A stretch of 64,000 nucleotides of DNA from Heterobilharzia americana (lineage: Eukaryota > Platyhelminthes > Trematoda > Strigeidida > Schistosomatidae). Position 1 is the stretch's first letter. Every line of letters begins with the position of its first letter. The translations under genes and the position numbers were made by a program. This document shows positions 11,858 through 23,249 of the stretch, one piece after another. The stretch spans positions 17,910,515-17,974,514 of the forward strand of contig OX104131.1 in assembly GCA_944470555.2 (NCBI GenBank), written 5' to 3'. The notes beneath the pieces are model-generated. The model searched no databases, was not told the DNA's origin, and worked only from the letters and a program-made list of their open reading frames with translations.

Positions 11858-12780
11858 ATCATTATTTGTCACTTGGGCTCCTAGTGAAACATAGGGCTTC
11901 AGTAGCACGTCTCCATCCCACTGTCTTCTCTGAAATCTTTTCAACCTGGCTCCACAATAGCCAAGAAGCTCTCACTTCCTCCTCACATGATCTCCTCCAT
12001 GTCACCCTCACAACGGACGTCCAACTCGTCACTTCCCTTGGGGATTCCACTCGAGTGCTTGGCCTGGCGCCTGATGTCCCCGATCGGCCTTCTCATTGTA
12101 AGCCCAATCCATCTCCACTTCCTTCCACTGCATATTTGTTGGGTGATAGCTTCTTGGTTGGTTAGTTGTCAGCCAGCCAGAGTTCCTTGTCGCTTATTGT
12201 TTCTGGCCATCTGAGCTTCAGTATCGGGTGAGCGTAGGCAGCAGTTGTTGATGAATGTGTCCAGTTTGTTGGAAATGCCTTTCATAACGTGCCAAGTTTC
12301 TGAACCATCACATAGAAGAACTGACTTGAAGTTGGTGTTGAAAATCCGAATCTTGTTCACGCTTTATGCTGAGTGCAGTGCAGAAGATCTCCACACTGCT
12401 TTCAGGCTAATGAACGCCTCTCTTGCTATTTTTCCGATCCTGTCTTTGACATCCTCGTCTGTGCCTGTGGCGTCTGTAGTTGAAAAGTGCTGCCTGATCA
12501 AATAGGTGAAGGAGGTTACTTCCTTTGAGTTTCTCCCTTTGATGGTGATTGGAGCTTGTTGTTGCTGTTGTTGGTTCGGTATCTTCATCACCTCCGTCTT
12601 CTCTACGTTCACTTCAAGTCCTGTTTTCACTGGCCTGTCTCTTCTGTCAACTTGTTAGTTTTCGCTTGTAGATCTTTGAGCTTGTGTGACATTAGACATA
12701 AATCATCGGCGAAATCCTAATCTTCTTGTGGGGTCTTTTCATCGGTCTAGCCAGCGTATCCCTCTCTTCTCGCTCCTCAC
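11858..12780 (-). mobile_element. RTE LINE 3' fragment (duplication copy 1)
   Basis: The 3' part of the RTE element on the - strand. The C-terminal domain reads LLCDGSETWHVMKG and the preceding block holds VNVEKTEVMKIPNQQQQQQ. It is truncated at CTCCTCAC|ATCTG (about 12780), exactly as in the middle copy. The third copy, starting at 19096, continues past this point. Confidence 0.85.
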
Positions 12781-13261
12781 ATCTGTAGGTAAATATTAAA
12801 GCATAAAGTATCATGCCTAAGTAATTAACTTTCAAAAATAGGGATAAGTTGATTGGTTTCCTTGATAATGACCTTCGGACAGGTAAAAAGGTGAAGATAT
12901 AAATAAAGGGTCTATTTTAAGGCTGATTCATATACCCACCACAATGTTAATTCGATCAGCATAAGGGATATTGCGATACTGTAGAAAAAGGTTGAAAAGT
13001 TATGATAAACCAATCAGATCATCTAAGAAGATGAACATCAACATAGTATGAGTGTTAGTCAAGAAATATGATTGATTGATGAATGTTTTCGGCATCCAAT
13101 GGAAATGATGAATTCAGTCAGTGAGTATCATCATTCTAATAAAACGAGCCGATGAAACGAAGATTTGAGATTTAACTGAGTATATTTTAGCTAATTATTC
13201 TACCTAACCTTAAAGACAATCTACTCATTTTAAAGGATTATTTTATAAATATTTTTATGAG

Positions 13262-13372
13262 TGGAGTTCAAGTCTCAGTGGAAGCACCATCACTCACAGG
13301 AGAGGCAGGTACATCCAGCTAATGAGCCGTAGATAGGACGAAATTCGCATCCTGGATTCTATTACTAGTTAA
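13262..13372 (+). repeat. Sm-alpha-like SINE relic with dead hammerhead
   Basis: Carries a B-box-like GTTCAAGTCTC, then GGTACATCCAG, core CTAATGA, stem II, GGACGAAA and CATCCTGGATTC. Stem I (CATCCAG/CTGGAT) is preserved. The core has A in place of the essential G5, so self-cleavage is not expected. It is duplicated at 16882-16992. Confidence 0.65.
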
Positions 13373-13383
13373 GTTTACAATAA

Positions 13384-14320
13384 ATGACTCTAAACGCTGC
13401 CGTAACAGCTACTAAAAGAGTGACTTTAAAGGCTACTCTAGCAACTGCAAAAATTAACCAATCACATTTCAGAATTTCGACTGAGAAGGCAGTTTTTCAT
13501 ACGTTAGAGGAATGTAATGGCTTATCTCAGCAGTTGCTAAGGCAACCACTTAAGTCACTCTTATTCTGGGACTACTTTGAAGGCCACTCTAGCAACTCCT
13601 GAGATAACCAATAAGGCGTCTATATATTATGAGAAACTAATTTCCTAGCCGGAATACCAAAACCTGATTAATTATTACAGTAGTCGCTCCTACTATAACG
13701 ACGAGGGACTTTAAAAGTCACGTTAGCAACCGCTGAAGTAGCTAATTAGCTTTCGTTATTTTGGCTGTGAAGGGAATTATTTTTAAAAGGAAGAAACACA
13801 GTTGGTTGAGCGACTTTAAAGGCGACCTTAACAACTGCTGAAATAACCAGTTACTTCTCTCTATTTTATGAAAAACTCCATTTCTAACCGATTTGCCGTC
13901 ACCTGATTGATTTTGGCAACTGCTAGGACGGGGTTTAAGGTCACTCAGCCTTTTCATAAAATGAAGGAACCTAACTGGTTGCCGCAGTAGTTGCTAGTGT
14001 GAACTTTAGACTATCTTCGATGTTCAACTAGTAAGGCTTGTACAAAGGGGTGGTATTAAAGACCATCTTAACAACTGCTAGGATAACCCATAAAGGTTCT
14101 CGATTATGTAAAAAAGAAACAGACTTTCAGACAAACTACTGCAATCTGATTGGTTATTTCAGCAGTTGCTAGGGTAGCCTTTAAAGCCATCCCAACAATT
14201 GAAACAATCAATCAGTTCTTATGAAGTTCGTTTGGAAATCTAATTGGTCATTTAGATCACTGGGAGAGTGGCCTCTATAGTCACTCCGGAAAAGTTACTA
14301 ACGTTAGAGGTTACTCTAGG
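13384..14320. repeat. Array of alternating 45-bp modules
   Basis: About ten diverged copies of one module, built around GACTTTAAAGG, a TAGCAACTGCTGAAAT core and AACCAAT. They occur in both orientations: + near 13420, 13577, 13706, 13811 and 14066; - near 13524, 13917, 13975, 14150 and 14242. Neighbouring opposed modules could pair into long hairpins. Spacers share a weak TTATGAAAAACT-type sequence. It matches no repeat I can name and has no protein-coding signal. Confidence 0.75.
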
Positions 14321-15084
14321 GTCTTATCTAGAGGAATTTCTTATTGTTGCTTGTCAATGCTTTCCTCGCTTCATTTCGACTCAAATCTACTCTTATCCTT
14401 TTTATATCTTACATTTGTACTACTTATTATTACCAAGTAGTATAACTGGTATTCCCGACAATAATGAGCGCCCTGGATCTTACTGCTAGCCACTATCCAT
14501 CATTACTAAATAACTTTTTTCCTGTTATATTCGTATTTTCTCCATCATTTCGATATCTTAGAATGGTTTATATGATTTCACATTTTTTTAGTGGTTTCTT
14601 CAGTTTTTCACCTTACTTCATCTTCCCTTGAAAATCTGTTTATCTTATCACCTATTACTTTGCCCTGCAAATCCACGCATATTTTGATATTTTTAGCTTG
14701 GTCGAATTTGGATACCATTTTTCTGGTCATGTAATTGATGCACTTCGTATAAGGCGCTTTTGATCATGATAAGCTCACAGATACATCACGATCTGCGGTC
14801 TACATTTTCTTGTGTGATTGTTGTTAATAATACAGTACTTTACCTCAGACAAATCCTGTGCTCTGTATATTACGTGTAACTCCAGTTTCTGTTTATTTGT
14901 AGAATAATCACTTGGTCGTTTTGGTTCCAAATTCCTGGGAAGAAGTTCCTGTTGTTATGGTTCCATATACTACATCAAAGTCACATTAGAAAAGCTACGG
15001 CATGATGAAGTGTATTATTTTAAGCAGCAATAAGATCGAGATTTATAGGAATTAATTACTTTCAAAGTAGTATTGATCACAAAG

Positions 15085-15290
15085 TGATATCAGTTGGATA
15101 GGCATTGGAAACCTAGCAGCACTGGACAGCTTATTTCATCCCAGCATAAGGCACTTCGGCAGTGCGCATCCTCACAACCTCCCCTCCTCCGAGGGACCGA
15201 ACTCAGATTTTGTGACGACCATGTTCCCACTAGGCTGCTGGGTTGAGACCTAGTGATCCACAGTTTCCTACTTCTTACAATTCATGACAT
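15085..15290 (-). repeat. tRNA-derived SINE, hammerhead family 3
   Basis: On the - strand, stem I (GCACTG/CAGTGC) and the GAAA are readable. Stem II is weakened and the core reads CCGAAGT, so the ribozyme is dead. It is duplicated at 18700-18905, where the copy has lost one base (ATCCAGC for ATCCCAGC). Confidence 0.55.
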
Positions 15291-15454
15291 AGCGCGACTT
15301 TCATCCCATACATACGGAAAGTATTTCTCCTTGCACCCGAGTTGATTGACCTCATAGGTCATGGTTTATCCTTGGAGCTTTTGGAAATCCATCTTGAAAC
15401 AACTCACTAATGAGGACTAGAGAATTGGAGGTTTGTGTAAACTTATTCAATTTC

Positions 15455-15487
15455 ATTATATTATTATTATTATTATTATTATTATTT
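15455..15487. repeat. (ATT)n tract at LINE 3' end
   Basis: A run of ATT repeats lies directly against the 3' end of the - strand RTE copy. It is the microsatellite-like tail typical of RTE elements. Confidence 0.85.
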
Positions 15488-16399
15488 ATCCCTTGGGTTC
15501 CTAGTGAAACATAGGGCTTCAGTAGCACGTCTCCATCCCACTGTCTTCTCTGCAATCTTTTCAACCTGGCTCCACAATAGCCAAGAAGCTCTCACTTCCT
15601 CCTCACATGATCTCCTCCATGTCACCCTCACAACGGACGTCCAACTCGTCACTTCCCTTGGGGATTCCACTCGAGTGCTTGGCCTGGCGCCTGATGTCCC
15701 CGATCGGCCTTCTCATTGTAAGCCCAATCCATCTCCACTTCCTTCCACTGCATATTTGTTGGGTGATAGCTTCTTGGTTGGTTAGTTGTCAGCCAGCCAG
15801 AGTTCCTGTCGCTTATTGTTTCTGGCCATCTGAGCTTCAGTATCGGGTGAGCGTAGGCAGCAGTTGTTGATGAATGTGTCCAGTTTGTTGGAAATGCCTT
15901 TCATAACGTGCCAAGTTTCTGAACCATCACATAGAAGAACTGACTTGAAGTTGGTGTTGAAAATCCGGATCTTGTTCACGCTTTATGCTGAGTGTAGTGC
16001 AGAAGATCTCCACACTGCTTTCAGGCTAATGAACACCTGTCTTGCTATTTTTCCGATCCTGTCTTTGACATCCTCGTCTGTGCCTGTGGCGTCTGTAGTT
16101 GAAACAGTGCTGCCTGATCAAATAGGTGAAGGAGGCTACTTCCTTTAAGTTTCTCCCTTTGATGGTGATTGGAGCTTGTTGTTGCTGTTGTTGGTTCGGT
16201 ATCTTCATCACCTCCGTCTTCTCCACGTTCACTTCAAGTCCCGTTTTCACTGCCTGTCTCTTCTGTCAACTTGTTAGTTTTCGCTTGTAGATCTTTGAGC
16301 TTGTGTGACATTAGACATAAATCATCGGCGAAATCCTAATCTTCTTGTGGGGTCTTTTCATCGGTCTAGCCAGCGTATCCCTCTCTTCTCGCTCCTCAC
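15480..16399 (-). mobile_element. RTE LINE 3' fragment (duplication copy 2)
   Basis: Middle RTE copy, with the same truncation point as copy 1. Variants near the 3' tail (ttatccc, tgcaatc) and at cacctgtc match copy 3, while gttagttgtc and the last 140 bp match copy 1. A crossover or gene conversion between the outer copies explains the mix. Confidence 0.85.
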
Positions 16400-16881
16400 A
16401 TCTGTAGGTAAATATTAAAGCATAAAGTATCATGCCTAAGTAATTAACTTTCAAAAATAGGGATAAGTTGATTGGTTTCCTTGATAATGACCTTCGGACA
16501 GGTAAAAAGGTGAAGATATAAATAAAGGGTCTATTTTAAGGCTGATTCATATACCCACCACAAATGTTAATTCGATCAGCATAAGGGATATTGCGATACT
16601 GTAGAAAAAGGTTGAAAAGTTATGATAAACCAATCAGATCATCTAAGAAGATGAACATCAACATAGTATGAGTGTTAGTCAAGAAATATGATTGATTGAT
16701 GAATGTTTTCGGCATCCAATGGAAATGATGAATTCAGTCAGTGAGTATCATCATTCTAATAAAACGAGCCGATGAAACGAAGATTTGAGATTTAACTGAG
16801 TATATTTTAGCTAATTATTCTACCTAACCTTAAAGACAATCTACTCATTTTAAAGGATTATTTTATAAATATTTTTATGAG

Positions 16882-16992
16882 TGGAGTTCAAGTCTCAGTG
16901 GAAGCACCATCACTCACAGGAGAGGCAGGTACATCCAGCTAATGAGCCGTAGATAGGACGAAATTCGCATCCTGGATTCTATTACTAGTTAA
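16882..16992 (+). repeat. Sm-alpha-like SINE relic (unit 2 copy)
   Basis: Duplicate of the relic at 13262-13372, with the same CTAATGA core defect. Confidence 0.65.
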
Positions 16993-17003
16993 GTTTACAA
17001 TAA

Positions 17004-17940
17004 ATGACTCTAAACGCTGCCGTAACAGCTACTAAAAGAGTGACTTTAAAGGCTACTCTAGCAACTGCAAAAATTAACCAATCACATTTCAGAATTTCGA
17101 CTGCGAAGGTAGTTTTTCATACGTTAGAGGAATGTAATGGCTTATCTCAGCAGTTGCTAAGGCAACCACTTAAGTCACTCTTATTCTGGGACTACTTTGA
17201 AGGCCACTCTAGCAACTCCTGAGATAACCAATAAGGCGTCTATATATTATGAGAAACTAATTTCCTAGCCGGAATACCAAAACCTGATTAATTATTACAG
17301 TAGTCGCTCCTACTATAACGACGAGGGACTTTAAAAGTCACGTTAGCAACCGCTGAAGTAGCTAATTAGCTTTCGTTATTTTGGCTGTGAAGGGAATTAT
17401 TTTTAAAAGGAAGAAACACAGTTGGTTGAGCGACTTTAAAGGCGACCTTAACAACTGCTGAAATAACCAGTTACTTCTCTCTATTTTATGAAAAACTCCA
17501 TTTCTAACCGATTTGCCGTCACCTGATTGATTTTGGCAACTGCTAGGACGGGGTTTAAGGTCACTCAGCCTTTTCATAAAATGAAGGAACCTAACTGGTT
17601 GCCGCAGTAGTTGCTAGTGTGAACTTTAGACTATCTTCGATGTTCAACTAGTAAGGCTTGTACAAAGGGGTGGTATTAAAGACCATCTTAACAACTGCTA
17701 GGATAACCCATAAAGGTTCTCGATTATGTAAAAAAGAAACAGACTTTCAGACAAACTACTGCAATCTGATTGGTTATTTCAGCAGTTGCTAGGGTAGCCT
17801 TTAAAGCCATCCCAACAATTGAAACAATCAATCAGTTCTTATGAAGTTCGTTTGGAAATCTAATTGGTCATTTAGATCACTGGGAGAGTGGCCTCTATAG
17901 TCACTCCGGAAAAGTTACTAACGTTAGAGGTTACTCTAGG
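17004..17940. repeat. Array of alternating 45-bp modules (unit 2 copy)
   Basis: Duplicate of the array at 13384-14320, shifted by 3620 bp, with only a few substitutions (for example near 17104). Confidence 0.75.
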
Positions 17941-18699
17941 GTCTTATCTAGAGGAATTTCTTATTGTTGCTTGTCAATGCTTTCCTCGCTTCATTTCGAT
18001 TCAAATCTACTCTTATCCTTTTTATATCTTACATTTGTACTACTTATTATTACCAAGTAGTATAACTGGTATTCCCGACAATAATGAGCGCCCTGGATCT
18101 TACTGCTAGCCACTATCCATCATTACTAAATAACTTTTTTCCTGTTATATTCGTATTTTCTCCATCATTTCGATATCTTAGAATGGTTTATATGATTTCA
18201 CATTTTTTTAGTGGTTTCTTCAGTTTTTCACCTTACTTCATCTTCCCTTGAAAATCTGTTTATCTTATCACCTATTACTTTGCCCTGCAAATCCACGCAT
18301 ATTTTGATATTTTTAGCTTGGTCGAATTTGGATACCATTTTTCTGGTCATGTAATTGATGCACTTCGTATAAGGCGCTTTTGATCATGATAAGCTCACAG
18401 ATACATCACGATCTGCGGTCTACATTTTCTTGTGTGATTGTTGTTAATAATACAGTACTTTACCTCAGACAAATCCTGTGCTCTGTATATTACGTGTAAC
18501 TCCAGTTTCTGTTTATTTGTAGAATAATCACTTGGTCGTTTTGGTTCCAAATTCCTGGGAAGAAGTTCCTGTTGTTATGGTTCCATATACTACATCAAAG
18601 TCACATTAGAAAAGCTACGGCATGATGAAGTGTATTATTTTAAGCAGCAATAAGATCGAGATTTATAGGAATTAATTACTTTCAAAGTAGTATTGATCA

Positions 18700-18905
18700 C
18701 AAAGTGATATCAGTTGGATAGGCATTGGAAACCTAGCAGCACTGGACAGCTTATTTCATCCAGCATAAGGCACTTCGGCAGTGCGCATCCTCACAACCTC
18801 CCCTCCTCCGAGGGACCGAACTCAGATTTTGTGACGACCATGTTCCCACTAGGCTGCTGGGTTGAGACCTAGTGATCCACAGTTTCCTACTTCTTACAAT
18901 TCATG
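18700..18905 (-). repeat. tRNA-derived SINE, hammerhead family 3 (unit 2 copy)
   Basis: Duplicate of the SINE at 15085-15290, with one base lost near 18760. Confidence 0.55.
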
Positions 18906-19073
18906 ACATAGCGCGACTTTCATCCCATACATACGGAAAGTATTTCTCCTTGCACCCGAGTTGATTGACCTCATAGGTCATGGTTTATCCTTGGAGCTTT
19001 TGGAAATCCATCTTGAAACAACTCACTAATGAGGACTAGAGAAATTGGAGGTTTGTGTAAACTTATTCGATTT

Positions 19074-19102
19074 CATTATTATTATTATTATTATTATTAT
19101 TT
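19074..19102. repeat. (ATT)n tract at LINE 3' end
   Basis: ATT repeats abut the third RTE copy. The tract is shorter than the one at 15455, which accounts for part of the 5-bp difference in unit length. Confidence 0.85.
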
Positions 19103-20180
19103 ATCCCTTGGGCTCCTAGTGAAACATAGGGCTTCAGTAGCACGTCTCCATCCCACTGTCTTCTCTGCAATCTTTTCAACCTGGCTCCACAATAGCCAAG
19201 AAGCTCTCACTTCCTCCTCACATGATCTCCTCCATGTCACCCTCACAACGGACGTCCAACTCGTCACTTCCCTTGGGGATTCCACTCGAGTGCTTGGCCT
19301 GGCGCCTGATGTCCCCGATCGGCCTTCTCATTGTAAGCCCAATCCATCTCCACTTCCTTCCACTGCATATTTGTTGGGTGATAGCTTCTTGGTTGGTTCG
19401 TTGCCCAGCCAGCCAGAGTTCCTGGTTGCTTATTGTTTCTGGCCATCTGAGCTTCAGTATCGGGTGAGCGTAGGCAGCAGTTGTTGATGAATGTGTCCAG
19501 TTTGTTGGAAATGCCTTTCATAACGTGCCAAGTTTCTGAACCATCACATAGAAGCACTGACTTGAAGTTGGTGTTGAAAATCCGAATCTTGTTCACGCTT
19601 TATGCTGAGTGTAGTGCAAAAGATCTCCACACTGCTTTCAGGCTAATGAACACCTGTCTTGCTATTTTTCCGATCCTGTCTTTGACATCCTCGTCTGTGC
19701 CTGTGGCGTCTGTAGTTGAAAAGTGCTGCCTGATCAAATAGGTGAAGGAGGTTACTTCCTTTAAGTTTCTCACTTTGATGGTGATTGGAGCTTGTTGTTG
19801 CTGTTGTTGGTTCGGTATCTTCATCACCTCCGTCTTCTCCACGTTCACTTCAAGTCCTGTTTTCACTGGCCTGTCTCTTCTGTCAACTTGTTAGTTTTTG
19901 CCTGCAGATCTTTGAGCTTGTGTGACATTAGACATAAATCATCGGCGAAATCCTAATCTTCTTGTGGGGTCTTTTCATCGGTCTAGCCAGCGTATCCCTC
20001 TCTTCTCACTCCTCACGGTTTTCTGCATGATCCAGTCCAGTCGAACACAATCAGGAATATCATGGGTGATAGTAGGTGGCAGTTTTGTCTTACTGCTGTC
20101 CTGTCCTCACTTCAAAGGCATCACTGAGCTTCCATTGTGAATTACTTAGGATTTGGCGTCTTCATATGTTTGTTGTGTAG
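19096..20180 (-). mobile_element. RTE LINE 3' fragment (longest of the three)
   Basis: Third RTE copy on the - strand. It follows the other two to about 20010, then continues into RTE sequence (tgcatgatccagtcc, then gaattactta) that copies 1 and 2 lack. It ends near 20180. C-terminal blocks LLCDGSETWHVMKG and EVEMDWAYNEK are readable, with frameshifts. It marks the right edge of the tandem duplication. Confidence 0.8.
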
Positions 20181-22204
20181 GAAATTGATCTACAATTATT
20201 CGACTATTTCAACCACTTTAGTGACTATTTCATCAATGTTATAGTGGAATTCATTTGTCATCTGTCGTAATCTCACTGGTGAATAACCTGTATAGGGAAA
20301 CAATTGATGTAACTGATAACCATATCACAAGACAAACAAATCTTGTCTCCCTCCATAAACTATTGTGTCATTTCTTCTATTCAATCACTTCTATTCCCCA
20401 CTGAGTGATACTGAGATTTTTTTTATTATTCTGTATTGATTTTTCAATTGCTGCTTTACTTCATGTTTATTTGTATATTTGATCGACTATATAGAGGAGA
20501 TGACTCTAAAAACACCCCGAACTTTATATTGAAAAATTCATTTTAATAAATGCTTGCTTTGTATGATGTATATGTACTACATCTGAATATATTCAGAAGG
20601 CATTTTACACCTTTCAGATGTTAGATGATAAGTCGGGACTGCTCTAGGATGACTTCTAGGTTAAAGACAATGCATGACATGGTGGAATGCTTTAGCCATT
20701 TCATGCATTTTACAAGTTACATCAATTCAAATCAGTTGGTCACTAACAAAATTACAGCCAGGATTGAAAACATTTTATTTCGATATTTGTCAGTTTATGA
20801 TACTTATGGCATTGGCAAAACTTTTAACTAACCCTATCAAAGGACTAGTATTTGAAGATGGTATTGGTTTTTGACAATAGGTGACTTGACAGCATTACTC
20901 ATGTTTGATAAAATCATCATTTGCGAAATATAAATGATAAGCGTAGGTTATTGGGTAAAAAAAAAGGCAAGTCAATCGATGAGGTTGTCAACTTTATCGA
21001 TTGAAATAGTTTGGACACATGTTGTGCATGCGAAACAATTGACTTTGTCGACCTAAGATGAAGCTGAAGTAGAATTCGTTCAGAAGAAGGTTAAGGATAA
21101 CCGGATAAAGATATGACATCAGTTCATGAAATTATTAACTGGACTGCGTAAGGAAGAAGTAGGGTATCTTGACTGGGATATATGAAGCAATGGTTGAAGA
21201 CTCTAAGTGATATGGCTCACCTTTGAATTCTTTAATACTTTTATCAAGCTTCATCTATTGATGCTTTCTCGCTCATAAAATCTTATTAACCTTTATATCA
21301 ATCAGTCTGAAGGTTTGTGGGGACTGATTGGTTTTAAGGTGGTATTCCTCACAGACTGACATGAATTGGAGAATAATTGAAAACCTGGAAGCACTGATAT
21401 CAGTACATGATGAAAGCTATCTTATATCATTTGTTTTCTATTCCCCTTTTTCTTTGCATCTGCTGTAAACTACAGAGTAACTTGAATTGATGCACTTGTA
21501 TACCTGTTTCTGTGGTGATCTATATCTCCCTTTCTCTTTGACAAACTTCTCAACATCTACCACCAATATCATCATAACGAAACGGTTAAAATTTTAAGGA
21601 TTAAAGTGAAAAGTTATCAATTTAAGATAAAAAGGATTTTATCAAAAAGTTTCTTTCATATACAATATCATACTTTTGTACACTGAAGGTGTAGGCATAA
21701 TTTTGTCTTTCTCTGAATGTATAACGTTTATCCTTCTCTTCAATATACTTTTATGCTTTCAAAAATTATCATTTTCTTCTTGTATATATAAAAATGATAC
21801 ATATAATTTCCGTGAAAAATGGTATTATAATTGTAAAACCAAAAATATACCAAAGATGATTAATACTCCATTGATCAAGAATTAAAAATACTGAAAATAA
21901 ACATCCAAGTGAATGGATAAATATACCTGAAGAAAATATATTTTTCTAGTTAAGGTTAAATAATTTATAAATAGTAAACTAATAATACAAGAAATTATAT
22001 ACACATATAGTGACAGATAACCCCCCCCACCACCACCACCACCACCAAAAAAATCAATACCCTAAGGTTCGATGAGATTGAACATTGATGCTGATGAACT
22101 TGCCACCAGGGTAGAAGCAAATGGTCAAGCATCAACGCTATTTAACACATTGTCGTAGGATCCTCTGGCCAGTTAGTGGAAATGAATCGGTATTTTTAGT
22201 AATG
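20181..22204. other. AT-rich spacer, no gene recognised
   Basis: Short chance frames only. A decayed LINE C-terminal-like stretch may lie at about 20960-21220: gaggttgtcaactttatcgattg resembles the EVVNLHRL block of the LINE at 50-53 kb. A partial family 3 SINE end lies near 21360-21410. Confidence 0.4.
22021..22053. repeat. C-run, (CCA)n and A-run
   Basis: Eight C, then about six CAC units, then seven A. A simple low-complexity tract. Confidence 0.9.
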
Positions 22205-22300
22205 ATGGGTAGTGGCTAGCAGTGGAATCCAGGATGAGCATTTCGTCCTATTTGGGACTCGTCAGCTGGATGTACCTGCTTCCCAGTGAGTGATGTTGAA
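22205..22300 (-). ncRNA. Sm-alpha-type hammerhead ribozyme, intact core
   Basis: Read on the - strand. Stem I 5' strand CATCCAG (22272-22266) is followed by core CTGACGA (22265-22259), perfect stem II (GTCC CAAATA GGAC, 22258-22245), GAAA (22244-22241) and a short stem III (ATG/CAT). The cleavage triplet ATC ends at 22233, and stem I 3' strand CTGGAT follows (22232-22227). All invariant positions (C3, U4, G5, A6, G8, A9, G12, A13, A14, H17) are present. This is the arrangement described for Sm-alpha satellite/SINE ribozymes of schistosomes. It is the only Sm-alpha-type copy in the window with no visible defect. Activity is inferred. Confidence 0.8.
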
Positions 22301-22439
22301 TCGGCATTTTGTTACAGTTTATCAAATGTACTATTCCCGTCTGACTACTTGATTCTGTTCTTTCTTGGTCTTTCACTCGTAGGTATATAACAAGTACTAA
22401 TAATTAGTAATTGGTGTCTGTGTCTGCCAAGTTCACCAA

Positions 22440-22715
22440 ATATAGGAGCCCACCTGCCAATACAGGTCAAGCAACTTGACTCTGTATAGCAACGGGAAAT
22501 AGCAAGTATCATTGCATTATCTGATACCCGTTACACAAGAAGTGGCTGCAGTAGCCCCAATAGCCTGATGAATAACGATCTGGTGTTTGGAGCGAAGAGT
22601 ACTGGATTCAAACAGCAGTGGAAACAACACACACACTAGAGTGAGGGTACATCCAGCTGACGACTCCCAAATAAGACGAAACGTGCGTCATAGATTGTAT
22701 GCTAGTCACCATAGT
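22440..22715 (+). repeat. Sm-alpha-like SINE with partly decayed hammerhead
   Basis: tRNA-like body (TACTGGATTCAAACAGCAG as B-box region, about 22607-22625), then ACATCCAG, core CTGACGA (22657-22663), a weakened stem II, GACGAAA and GTC. The downstream stem I strand reads ATAGATT and no longer pairs well. The leader TATAGCAACGGGAAATAGCA is shared with the copy at 30.6 kb. It lies opposed to the intact ribozyme 360 bp upstream. Confidence 0.65.
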
Positions 22716-23130
22716 CAACATAACTTCGCCTAAGATCACTTTTTAGACTTACATATCTGCAGTTATGACTGTGTATTTAACGACTGTATGCATAATCAAC
22801 CGTTGAAATATCTGAACATTGAAGTAGTGGCATTCTTCAAATTAGAAAAACGATCCGATTTCAAATGATGCAATTCATATACCAAAAAATCTTACTTTTG
22901 ATGATTTACAAATTCTCTAATAGATCTCAACGAAATGCGATCAAATTATTTTAATCAATACAAACATGAAATAACTGGAATGGAGACTATCGTTTAGATG
23001 TTTACAGTACTTGGAAACATTTTGTAGCTTTTTTATACCTCGATCACAAGTTAGTCATAAAAAAAGTTGAACTTATGGTTCTAGCATAAAAATGTAAATA
23101 TTGTTTTGTACGAGGCAATCAGGGGAAGGT

Positions 23131-23180
23131 TTGATCGACCCAAGTTTCATACTTGTTAGTACTTGTCAGCAAGGGGTATC
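23131..23180 (-). ncRNA. Hammerhead-like motif, family 2 copy
   Basis: On the - strand: CCTTG, core CTGACAA (23169-23163), stem II GTAC TAACAA GTAT (23162-23149), GAAA (23148-23145), stem III and GTC. Stem II pairs through G-U, U-A, A-U and C-G. G8 of the core is changed to A. Stem I is not obvious. Confidence 0.5.
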
Positions 23181-23249
23181 TTCAACCTCGAAGGGACTTA
23201 TGTCGCTCTGCAATGATTAACCAACACACTTAATTCAATCCTATAGGAG

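Larger units (their letters stand above)
11858..15477. repeat. Segmental tandem duplication, unit 1
   Basis: A unit of about 3620 bp that recurs almost unchanged at 15478-19092. Matching landmarks lie exactly 3620 bp apart (for example 13384/17004 and 14268/17888). The unit is an RTE fragment (about 0.92 kb) plus about 2.7 kb of non-LINE DNA that holds a hammerhead SINE relic, an inverted-module array, a family 3 SINE and an (ATT)n tract. Confidence 0.9.
15478..19092. repeat. Segmental tandem duplication, unit 2
   Basis: Second copy of the 3.6 kb unit. It differs from unit 1 by scattered substitutions and single-base indels, so the duplication is recent or the copies are homogenised. Within the RTE part it is a mosaic: some variants match copy 1 and others match copy 3. 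Confidence 0.9.

Noticed and set aside
13384..14320. CRISPR-like array
   Set aside because: The modules alternate in orientation, are diverged and unevenly spaced, and the genome is eukaryotic.
19029..19487. 152-residue + strand frame
   Set aside because: It is the antisense of the RTE C-terminal domain. The same shadow appears at the other RTE copies, and the protein has no motif.
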